Shown here: piece by piece, positions 52,997 through 60,701 of the stretch
Numbering within the stretch: the first letter of the stretch is position 1
Layout: the number at the start of each line of letters is the position of its first letter
Assembly (NCBI RefSeq): GCF_965284335.1
Contig: NZ_OZ260076.1
Origin: Tabrizicola_A sp965284335
Lineage (GTDB): Bacteria; Pseudomonadota; Alphaproteobacteria; Rhodobacterales; Rhodobacteraceae
Length of the DNA stretch: 64,000 bases
Direction: 5' to 3' (one strand)
Program-made: the position numbers and the translations under genes
The notes under the pieces: generated by a model
Databases searched by the model: none
What the model was told of the DNA's origin: nothing
Seen by the model: the letters and a program-made list of their open reading frames with translations, nothing else

Positions 52997-55642
52997 GTGC
53001 GCATCGCCATTGCCCTGCTGATCGCTGCGGCCTTCAGCGTGATCATGTCCTTGGTGATCCAGCTTCAGGCCGAACTCCGGCTCTTGCAAGAAGAGCCGGT
53101 GGACAGCCTGCATTGGAACGTCACCCAGCTTGAACTTGATGTCGTCCGGCTTGAGGCTGCCGCGCGGCTGGCCTTGGCTCAGCCAGACTCGGATCTGGCC
53201 GATGTGCGCCGCCGGTTTGATCTGTTCTACAACCGCGCCGGAACGGTGACCGATGGCGCGATGTTTGCCCGCTTTGGTCTGGCCGAAACCGTGGCACCGG
53301 TCAAAGACCGGATGCGCAGCTTTCTGTCGACCACTGCGGCGCTGGTGGATGGGCCCGATCCCGCCCTGCGCGCCGCCCTGCCGCAAATTGCCACCGCTGT
53401 CGCGGATCTGCGGCAAGATTTCCGCATCATGGCCATTCAAGTCGTCGAGGTGAACGCGGCCATGCGCGACGAACAGCGCGCGAACCTTCGCGATATCTTG
53501 CAAAAAACCGGCATCGCCAGCCTTGTGCTGGTCAGCCTTCTGGTCGGGCTTTTGGCGCTGGTCTTGGGCCTGAACCGCCGCGCCGACCGTCGCACCCGCG
53601 AGGTTGAACGCATCACAGCCCGGCTTGAGGCCACCGTTGCCACCGCGCTTGATGGGGTGATCGTTGCGGGCCTAGATGGCAGGGTGATCGACTTTAACGC
53701 AGCGGCCGAGGCCATCTTTGGCTATCGCCGCGATGAGGCGATCGGCCAATCTCTGGGCAAGCTGATCGTGCCGAAACGCCATGTTCAGGCCCATGATGCC
53801 GGCATGGCGCGGATGCGGGAAACCGGGGTGAAACATGTCGTCGATGCCGGGCGCATCCAGATCACCGCCATGCGCAAATCGGGCGAGGAATTTCCCGTCG
53901 AAATGTCCATCGCCAGCAGCGACGGCCCCGATGGGATGATCTTCGTCGCCTATCTGCGCGACATTTCCGATGCCCGAAAGGCCGAGGCCGCCTTGGTCGC
54001 CGCACGCGACAAGGCGCAGGCCGCCGAACAGACCAAAACCAATTTCATCGCCGTGATGAGCCATGAGATGCGCACGCCGCTGAATGGCGTCATCGGCTCG
54101 CTCGACATTCTGGGCCGCTCGGACATGCAGCCGCAGCAAAAGCGCTTTCTCACACTGGCGCGCAGCTCTGCCCAACAATTGCTGCGCCATGTCAATGATG
54201 TCTTGGACATTTCGCGGGTCGAGGCGGGGCATCTTAAGGTGGTGACTGACCGGCTGGATGTGCCCGCACTGGTGGCCACCCTTGTCGATCCAATGCGCCC
54301 AACGGCGGCGAAAAAGGGGCTGGATCTGACCGTCAAGATCCTTAACGATTTTCCCGCACTTTGGGGCGATGCCTTCCGGGTTGGGCAAATTTTGCAAAAC
54401 TTCGTGTCAAATGCGATCAAATTCACCAACAGCGGCGGCATCACCGTTGAGGTTGAATTGCAGCGCTTGGGCGAGACTGAGGCCGAGGTTGAATTTCGCG
54501 TTATCGACAGCGGGCTTGGCATTGCCGAGGGCGATCAGGACCGCGTGTTCGAAGATTTCGTGATGGTCGATCCCTCGCATGGCCGCTCGGTTGGCGGCAC
54601 GGGTCTGGGTCTGGCCATCTCGCGCCGGGTGGCCCGCGCCATGGGCGGCGAGGTGGGCGTGGAAAGCGAATTGGGCGAGGGAAGTTGTTTCTGGCTGCGC
54701 CTGCCCTTGGCGCTGGACAAGGCCGATACCGGCCGCGCTGACCGACGCAATCAGCCGGTCATGCCAGCCGCCCCCGCCCAGATCGTCCCCCCACCAAAGC
54801 CCAGCCCGGCCAAATCCACCAAGGCCAAAGCAACCCCCAAGGCCCCAGAGAAGGGCCAAGATAGCGGCCTGAAAATTCTGATCGTCGAAGACAACGAAGC
54901 CAACCGCATCGTGCTGGAAGAGATGCTGCATCATCTGGGCCACCGCGTCGACATGGCCAATGACGGCGGCGAAGGCGTGGAAAAGGCCCGCGCCACCCGC
55001 TTTGACCTGATCTTGATGGACCTGTCGATGCCCCTGATGGATGGCTGGACCGCCGCCAGCGCCATTCGTCTGGGCGGCGCGTCAGAACACAGCCGGATTC
55101 TGGCCGTCACCGCCCATGCCAAGCCCGACCGCATCGACCGCATGATCGAAAGCGGCTTTGACGGCTGGCTGACCAAACCTCTGTCCATCGACAGCCTCTC
55201 TGCCGCCTTGGCCGAGGTGCCCTCTCCCAACGCGCCCGCCAAGGCCGCGATGAAACCCAACCCCGCCCCCCGCAAACACCCCGACGACCTGCCGCAGGAC
55301 GACCGCCTTGGCCGCTTTGAACCCAGCCGTCTGGCCGAATTGCGCAAGGTCATGGAGCCAAAGGCGCTCAACCGGCTGATGGCCAGCTTTGAAACCCAGA
55401 TGGATGCCCTGCTGCACTTTGTGCAATCGCCCGAGGCGACCGCCGATCTGCCGCAGATGGCCAAAGAGGTTCACGCCGGGGTGGGGGCTGCGGCGATCTT
55501 AGGGGTTGAGCCGCTGCGCAACTGTCTGGCCAATCTGGAGACCGCCTGCAATCAGGCCGATCATGACGGCATCCGCCATGGCCGCGATCAACTGGCGCAG
55601 ATCTGGCCGCAGGTCAAAGCCACCCTTGCCGCCCCGGGCTAA
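52997..55642 (+). CDS. Hybrid sensor histidine kinase with PAS, REC and HPt domains
   Basis: An 881-residue inner-membrane kinase. TM1 is at 2-22, a periplasmic sensing region at about 23-170 and TM2 at about 172-192. A PAS domain (about 205-320, IDFNAAAEAIFGYRRDEAIG) precedes HisKA with His356 (VMSHEMRTPLNG), the ATPase (GLGIAEG, GGTGLGLAISRR), a receiver with Asp675 (LILMDLSMPLMDGW) and a C-terminal HPt-like helix with His826 (EVHAGVGAAAILG; the usual Lys-Gly is altered). The predicted start GTG at 52997 lacks a strong site. The frame is open back to a CTG at 52931 overlapping the previous stop. It likely phosphorylates the response regulator at 51684. Confidence 0.9.
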   Translation: MRIAIALLIAAAFSVIMSLVIQLQAELRLLQEEPVDSLHWNVTQLELDVVRLEAAARLALAQPDSDLADVRRRFDLFYNRAGTVTDGAMFARFGLAETVAPVKDRMRSFLSTTAALVDGPDPALRAALPQIATAVADLRQDFRIMAIQVVEVNAAMRDEQRANLRDILQKTGIASLVLVSLLVGLLALVLGLNRRADRRTREVERITARLEATVATALDGVIVAGLDGRVIDFNAAAEAIFGYRRDEAIGQSLGKLIVPKRHVQAHDAGMARMRETGVKHVVDAGRIQITAMRKSGEEFPVEMSIASSDGPDGMIFVAYLRDISDARKAEAALVAARDKAQAAEQTKTNFIAVMSHEMRTPLNGVIGSLDILGRSDMQPQQKRFLTLARSSAQQLLRHVNDVLDISRVEAGHLKVVTDRLDVPALVATLVDPMRPTAAKKGLDLTVKILNDFPALWGDAFRVGQILQNFVSNAIKFTNSGGITVEVELQRLGETEAEVEFRVIDSGLGIAEGDQDRVFEDFVMVDPSHGRSVGGTGLGLAISRRVARAMGGEVGVESELGEGSCFWLRLPLALDKADTGRADRRNQPVMPAAPAQIVPPPKPSPAKSTKAKATPKAPEKGQDSGLKILIVEDNEANRIVLEEMLHHLGHRVDMANDGGEGVEKARATRFDLILMDLSMPLMDGWTAASAIRLGGASEHSRILAVTAHAKPDRIDRMIESGFDGWLTKPLSIDSLSAALAEVPSPNAPAKAAMKPNPAPRKHPDDLPQDDRLGRFEPSRLAELRKVMEPKALNRLMASFETQMDALLHFVQSPEATADLPQMAKEVHAGVGAAAILGVEPLRNCLANLETACNQADHDGIRHGRDQLAQIWPQVKATLAAPG

Positions 55643-57564
55643 CCCGCCGCCAGCTTTTGCCAATCCACCCCAGCCGCGGCAATCTCGCGGCCCTGCCATT
55701 CCAGCGCGAAATTGTTGTAGTTAAAGTAAAACCGATGCGTGGCACTGTCCCGGCGGCGCAGCCCTTCGGGCAGATGGTCGGTCTCAAGCCCGGCCTCTTT
55801 GCACAGCCGGTCCAGAATACGGCCCAGCGCCACCTCATCGGCCCAACCGGCCAGATAATGCAGCCCCCCCGCGCGGATCAGCGCCGGCCAGCCATCGCTT
55901 GCGGCCTCCACCACCTCGGCCCCGGTCTCTAGCTTTTCGCGCCAATGCCGCAGCGCGCCCCCCATCGGCAGATCCACCGGCACATCCGGCGGCAGGCTTT
56001 CCACCCGCGCCACCGTGGCGGCAAGGCCGGGCAGATTGGGCGGCAAAGGCACCGGGGTGGCAAATTCCACCGTCTTGGCATTGCTGCGCGGCCCGATCAG
56101 CGACAGCCCCTTATGGGCGGCCAAAGCGGCGATGAAGGGCGCAGAAAGTGTGGCCACGCCGGGGGCCAGCACCAGCGCATAACCCGACAGATCGGCGGTG
56201 TCGGGTGGCAGAATATCCACATTCAACCCCAACCGCCGCAAGCCGCGATAGGTTTCAAACACCAACCGGAAATAGCTGAAATCGCGACCCTGCGGCTGCA
56301 CCTCCCAAGCCCAAGCGCTGGCATAGTCAAAGACCAACCCCACGCGGGCGGTGGCGGTGCCTTGATCGGGCATCTCAGCCAATTCGCGGGCCACCTGCGC
56401 GGCCTCATCATAGGCGGGGGCGGCCACCGAGTCGGGTCGCAACAACCCGGCATGCATCTGCTCTTGCGCAAAAGGTGCCTGACGCCAGCGGAAATAGCAC
56501 ACCGCCTCGGCCCCATGGGCAAAGGCCTCCCAAGCCCAAAGCCGGGCCATGCCGGGCAAGGGATCGGGGTTCCACGGCGCCCAATTCACCGGGCCGGGCT
56601 GCTGCTCCATGATCCACCACCGCCCCCGTCCCACGGCGCGGTAAAGATCGTGGTGAAAGGCCTGAAAATCCGGGTCCCCTTGGCGCAGAAAGCGGCGCTT
56701 ATGCTCGGCACTGGCGGTCAGCCGATCCGACAAAAAGCCCAAAGGATAGGCATCCCATGTGGCAATCTCCAGATCCGCCCCCACGGCGAAATGGTCAAAA
56801 TCGGTGATCTGCCCCATGAAATTATGCGAAATCGGGGCCGCGGAATGGCGTCGGATAATCTCGGTCTGCACCCGGTTGAACGCCACCACCATGTCAGAGG
56901 CAAAGCGGCGAAACGCCATCTGATGCGCCGGGTTCGCCTCAGTCACCGTCAGGTTGGGCAGGCCAATCTCGTCAAAACTGGCATAATCCATCGACCAAAA
57001 CACATTGCCCCAAGCCCGGTTCAACGCCTGCGGCGACTGATAGCGCTGCGCCAGCCAGTTGCGAAAGGCGCGCAGCGCCACGGGCGAATAGGACAGCACC
57101 GTATCATGGCAGGCATATTCATTGTCGGTCTGCCACGCGGCCACATGCGGGTTCTTGCCATAGCGCCGCGCCAGAATCTCGGTGATCCGCGCACATTCCG
57201 CGCGATACCCCTCATGGGCAAAATCATAATGCCGACGCGATCCAAAACCACGCGGGCGGCCATCCCGGTCATAGGCCAGCATATCGGGGTGGCGGTCGAT
57301 CATCCAGCGCGGTGGGGTGGCGGTGGGCGTGCCCAAGACCACCTTCAGCCCCGCCGACCCCAGCACCTCAATCGCGCGGTCCAGCCAGTCCAACTCCAGC
57401 TTGCCCGGCACAGGCTCCATCCGCGACCACGCGAATTCCCCGATCCGCACCCATGTCAGGCCGAGCTCAGCCATGCGGGAGGCATCCTCGGCCCATTGGG
57501 CTTCCTCCCAATGTTCGGGGTAATAGCAGACGCCAAGGGCGCGCTTCATCGGCTGGTCAGTCAT
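55639..57564 (-). CDS. GH42 beta-galactosidase
   Basis: A 641-residue cytoplasmic glycoside hydrolase of family 42 that releases galactose from beta-galactosides. The N-terminal TIM barrel shows LGVCYYPEHWEE, the acid/base Glu149 in WQTDNEYACHD and the nucleophile Glu320 in WWIMEQQPGPVNW. A trimerisation domain and a beta-strand C-terminal domain follow (to 641). No signal peptide is visible, so substrate must be imported. The start overlaps the stop of the SMP-30 gene (ATGA). It ends the operon, with its stop overlapping the convergent kinase stop. Confidence 0.94.
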   Translation of the reverse strand: MTDQPMKRALGVCYYPEHWEEAQWAEDASRMAELGLTWVRIGEFAWSRMEPVPGKLELDWLDRAIEVLGSAGLKVVLGTPTATPPRWMIDRHPDMLAYDRDGRPRGFGSRRHYDFAHEGYRAECARITEILARRYGKNPHVAAWQTDNEYACHDTVLSYSPVALRAFRNWLAQRYQSPQALNRAWGNVFWSMDYASFDEIGLPNLTVTEANPAHQMAFRRFASDMVVAFNRVQTEIIRRHSAAPISHNFMGQITDFDHFAVGADLEIATWDAYPLGFLSDRLTASAEHKRRFLRQGDPDFQAFHHDLYRAVGRGRWWIMEQQPGPVNWAPWNPDPLPGMARLWAWEAFAHGAEAVCYFRWRQAPFAQEQMHAGLLRPDSVAAPAYDEAAQVARELAEMPDQGTATARVGLVFDYASAWAWEVQPQGRDFSYFRLVFETYRGLRRLGLNVDILPPDTADLSGYALVLAPGVATLSAPFIAALAAHKGLSLIGPRSNAKTVEFATPVPLPPNLPGLAATVARVESLPPDVPVDLPMGGALRHWREKLETGAEVVEAASDGWPALIRAGGLHYLAGWADEVALGRILDRLCKEAGLETDHLPEGLRRRDSATHRFYFNYNNFALEWQGREIAAAGVDWQKLAAG

Positions 57565-58412
57565 GGAAACACCCGGTGTTCAGCTTGGCCCGTGGCCACG
57601 CCCTCGGCGGCAAAGGTCATGCCCGCATGGGGATGGGCGGCCCGCGCGGCGGCGTCCATGCCCTCGAGCGCGCTGGTACAATAAAGCGTCGTCAACCCCG
57701 GCCCCCCAAAGGCCGGGCAAGAGGTATGGGGCGCGTCAAAATCAACATGGCGCACAAGGCTGCCATCGGGCGCATAGGCCGCGACCCGCGCCGCCCCCCA
57801 TTGCGCCAGCCACAAAAGCCCCGCCGCATCCATCACCGCGCCATCGGGGTTCAACCCCTGCAAACTCAGGTCCAAGAACACCTCCGGCTCACCCACCGGC
57901 CACCCCGCCGCATCCAAACCCACACGCATCACCCGGCCCGTCACCGTATCGGTGAAATGCGCGCTGCGGCCATCCGGAGCAAAGCAAATGGCATTCGGAA
58001 TGGTGATGCCCGCATAAAGCTTGCGCAGCTCGCCCTGATAATAGCGGTAAATCGCCCCCGCCCCCGGCTCGGCCTTTTTGCCCATGGTGCCAATCCAGAA
58101 CCCCCCCATCGGATCAGCCCGCCCATCATTTGGCCGATTTCCCCGCAGATCAGGCTCCAACTCGACCAGCGTTTCCACCTCTTCGGTTTCCACATCGAAC
58201 AAGAACAAATCCCGCTCGCCCGCGATCAGCAGCAGATCGCGGTCCACCCATCCAGCGGCTGACACCATTTCGGGAAACCGCCACTGCCGCGCCGCGCCCT
58301 TTTCCACCGACAGCATCCGCTGCCCGGTGATATCGAACCAGAACAATTGGTTGCGCACCGGGTGCCACAAGGCCCCCTCGCCCAGATCACAGGGCCGATT
58401 GTCAAAGATCAT
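57561..58412 (-). CDS. SMP-30/gluconolactonase family lactonase
   Basis: A 283-residue six-bladed beta-propeller hydrolase of the SMP-30/LRE family, which opens sugar lactones. Metal-binding residues appear as Glu in LGEGALWHP, Asn in RPNDGRADPMGGFWIGTMG and the Asn/Asp pair in GLNPDGAVMDAAG. In this operon it should hydrolyse galactonolactone made by the SDR dehydrogenase. The start overlaps the dgoA stop (ATGA). The family also includes gluconolactonases and arabinolactonases. Confidence 0.88.
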   Translation of the reverse strand: MIFDNRPCDLGEGALWHPVRNQLFWFDITGQRMLSVEKGAARQWRFPEMVSAAGWVDRDLLLIAGERDLFLFDVETEEVETLVELEPDLRGNRPNDGRADPMGGFWIGTMGKKAEPGAGAIYRYYQGELRKLYAGITIPNAICFAPDGRSAHFTDTVTGRVMRVGLDAAGWPVGEPEVFLDLSLQGLNPDGAVMDAAGLLWLAQWGAARVAAYAPDGSLVRHVDFDAPHTSCPAFGGPGLTTLYCTSALEGMDAAARAAHPHAGMTFAAEGVATGQAEHRVFP

Positions 58413-59029
58413 GCCGATGCCCCTTTTGCGATGGCCGCATCATAGGCCGCCACCAAGGCCCGCGCCCGCGCGCCCACCTCCGCCGCACTTAACCCCGGCG
58501 TATAAAGCGCGGTGCCAATGCCAAACCCATCCGCCCCCGCCGCGATCCATGCCGCGAAATTGGCAGGCCCCGCGCCGCCCACCGCATAAACCGGCGTGCC
58601 ATGGGGCAAAACCGCGCGCATCGCGCGCAACCCCTCGGGGCCCAAAAGCAAGCCGGGAAACAGCTTTAACCCCGTGGCCCCAGCACTCAGCGCGGCAAAA
58701 CACTCGGTCGGCGTCATCACGCCGGGCCAGCTTTGCAGCCCCAAACGGCGGGTCTCCCCGATCACCGCCGCATCGGCATTGGGCGACACCACAATGCGCC
58801 CGCCCGCATCGGCCACTTCCCGCACCTGCGCCTGTGTCAGCACGGTGCCCGCGCCGATCACAGCATCATCGCCAAAGGCCCGCGCCATGGCGGCAATGGA
58901 ATGCAACGGATGCGGCGAATTCAGCGGCACCTCGATGGTGGTCAGCCCGGCATCCAACAGCGCCTGCGCCACGGGCAAGGCCTCATCCGGGGTCAACCCG
59001 CGCAAGATGGCAATCAAAGGTCGGGTCAT
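58409..59029 (-). CDS. dgoA: 2-dehydro-3-deoxy-6-phosphogalactonate aldolase
   Basis: DgoA splits 2-dehydro-3-deoxy-6-phosphogalactonate into pyruvate and glyceraldehyde 3-phosphate. The 206-residue TIM barrel is of the KDPG/KDPGal aldolase family (MTRPLIAILRGLTPDEALPVA, VIGAGTVLTQAQVREVADAGG, IVVSPNAD, ATGLKLFPG with the Schiff-base Lys, GTPVYAVGGAG). The ILRG rather than VLR form and the adjacent kinase favour KDPGal over KDPG. Start ATG at 59029 overlaps dgoK stop (ATGA); frame above is unrelated. Confidence 0.93.
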   Translation of the reverse strand: MTRPLIAILRGLTPDEALPVAQALLDAGLTTIEVPLNSPHPLHSIAAMARAFGDDAVIGAGTVLTQAQVREVADAGGRIVVSPNADAAVIGETRRLGLQSWPGVMTPTECFAALSAGATGLKLFPGLLLGPEGLRAMRAVLPHGTPVYAVGGAGPANFAAWIAAGADGFGIGTALYTPGLSAAEVGARARALVAAYDAAIAKGASA

Positions 59030-59940
59030 TCGGCAGCTTTCGACACAGGTTTCGACAAGGCCCCGGCGGCATAGGCCAGCCCGGCAATGGTGCAGTCCTT
59101 GGCCGCCAGCGTCTCGACGGTGACGGCTTGGGCCGCCAGCGCGCGGGCATAAAGCCCGGTCAGCGCAGCAGAGCCCACCAAGACCACCCGCGCCCCCAAC
59201 CAATAGGCGCGCGAGGCGGCCAGTTCCGCCCCGATCAACAGCCCTGACAGCCGCGCCCGCGCGGCATCTGCGCCCAGATCGGCAATCAACCCCTCGGCGC
59301 GCAGCCGAAACAGGCTGGCCGCCAGCCGCTCAGGCCGCGCCATGCCCTCGGCCACGCCCGCATCAAAGGCCGCCTCATCCCAACCCGTCCCCGCCATGCC
59401 ATGGCGCAGCACCGATTGCGTGCTGAACAGCGCAAACATCTCGCCGGTCAAAAAGGTCTGGAACGACACCACCTCGCCCGCACTGATCTGCACCCATTTC
59501 GAATGGGTGCCGGGCAGGCACATCGCGCCGTCAAACCCGGGATGGAGCGCCAAAGCCCCCGCGATCTGGGTTTCCTCGCCGCGCATCACATCGGCGGGCC
59601 GCATCTGTTTCAACCCCGGCGCAATCTCAACCCGAATGCGCCCATCGCGCACCGGCACTGGCACCAACTGCCCCGGCTCCAAGGGCGCGCAGGGCACCGA
59701 CCGATAGGGCGCCTCCTGCCAGCCTTGGCGGCTGCCCACCATGCCGCAGGCCAAAACCGGGGTGACACCCTGACCAAGCCATGGCTCGATCAGCCGGATC
59801 AACGCAGGCTCAAACTCTGCCGGGGTCAGGCGGCCCATGCCATCTTCGGACATGACCTCGGCGCGCAGGCCTTCGGGGCCCATCGCAAAGGCGCGCAGGT
59901 TTGTCGTCCCCCAATCAACGGCGATCCAGTCTGCCTTCAT
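59026..59940 (-). CDS. dgoK: 2-dehydro-3-deoxygalactonokinase
   Basis: DgoK phosphorylates 2-dehydro-3-deoxygalactonate with ATP. The 304-residue protein has the family N terminus DWIAVDWGTTNLRAFAMGPEG, ACGMVGSRQGWQEAPY, and MCLPGTHSKWVQISAGEVVSFQTFLTGEMFALFS, all typical. Coupled to dgoA by an ATGA overlap and to the SDR gene upstream in the same way. Together with DgoA it identifies the pathway as galactonate degradation. Confidence 0.95.
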   Translation of the reverse strand: MKADWIAVDWGTTNLRAFAMGPEGLRAEVMSEDGMGRLTPAEFEPALIRLIEPWLGQGVTPVLACGMVGSRQGWQEAPYRSVPCAPLEPGQLVPVPVRDGRIRVEIAPGLKQMRPADVMRGEETQIAGALALHPGFDGAMCLPGTHSKWVQISAGEVVSFQTFLTGEMFALFSTQSVLRHGMAGTGWDEAAFDAGVAEGMARPERLAASLFRLRAEGLIADLGADAARARLSGLLIGAELAASRAYWLGARVVLVGSAALTGLYARALAAQAVTVETLAAKDCTIAGLAYAAGALSKPVSKAAE

Positions 59941-60701
59941 CCTGTCACCACCACCCCGCCATCAATCACCAAGGCCTGCCCGGTCATGGCCTTTGACGCG
60001 GCTGACGCCAGAAACAAACAGCCGCCGACGATATCTTCAGGTTCCAAAGGATCAGGAATGCACTGCCGCGCCAGATGCGCGGCCAGCCCCTCGGGGGTTA
60101 CCCATTTGTCCTTTTGCTTTTGCGTCAGCACCCAACCGGGGGCCAAGGCATTCACCCGAATGCGGTCCGGCCCAAACTCCCGCGCCAAGCTGCGCGTCAG
60201 CCCGTTGATGGCCGAGTTCGAGGCCGTGTAAATCGGATAGCCCGCATTGCCCATCATATAGCTGATGGACGAGAAATTGATGATCGCCCCACCACCCGCG
60301 GCCTGCATACCGGGGATCACCGCCTTGGCGGCAAAGAAATAGGCTTTCAGATTGATGGCGATTGACCAATCAAAGAACGCCTCATCGGTTTCCAAGGTCT
60401 TGTGACGCTGGTCATTGGCGGCGTTGTTGACCAAGACGGTAATCGGCCCATGCGCCGCCGCTGCCGCCTCAAGCGTGGCGCGCAGGGCCTCCATATCGGT
60501 GATGTCACAGGGCAGGAACAACGGCCGGTTGCCGGTGGCCACCTCCATCGCGTCACAAAAGGCACGCGCATCGCTGCGCTGGCAAAAGGCCACCTTGGCC
60601 CCTTGGCGCAGGAACCCTTCAGTCAGCGCCGCGCCAATGCCCGACCCGCCCCCGGTGACAAAGATCGAAGCACCCTTCAGGTCTGGAAAGATCGGCTGCA
60701 T
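59937..60701 (-). CDS. SDR dehydrogenase, likely galactose 1-dehydrogenase
   Basis: A 254-residue short-chain dehydrogenase. The NAD-binding VTGGGSGIGAALTEGF, LVNNAAND and the serine block NFSSISYMMGN are normal. The active-site segment reads YPIYTASNSAINGL, so the catalytic Lys of YxxxK is Asn. The codon is AAC in the sequence, so this is not a reading artefact. Other oxidoreductase parts, such as REFGPDRIRVNALAPGWVLT, are typical. Its place between the dehydratase and dgoK suggests oxidation of galactose (or arabinose) to the lactone. Family call sound, activity uncertain because of the substitution. Confidence 0.82.
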   Translation of the reverse strand: MQPIFPDLKGASIFVTGGGSGIGAALTEGFLRQGAKVAFCQRSDARAFCDAMEVATGNRPLFLPCDITDMEALRATLEAAAAAHGPITVLVNNAANDQRHKTLETDEAFFDWSIAINLKAYFFAAKAVIPGMQAAGGGAIINFSSISYMMGNAGYPIYTASNSAINGLTRSLAREFGPDRIRVNALAPGWVLTQKQKDKWVTPEGLAAHLARQCIPDPLEPEDIVGGCLFLASAASKAMTGQALVIDGGVVVTG

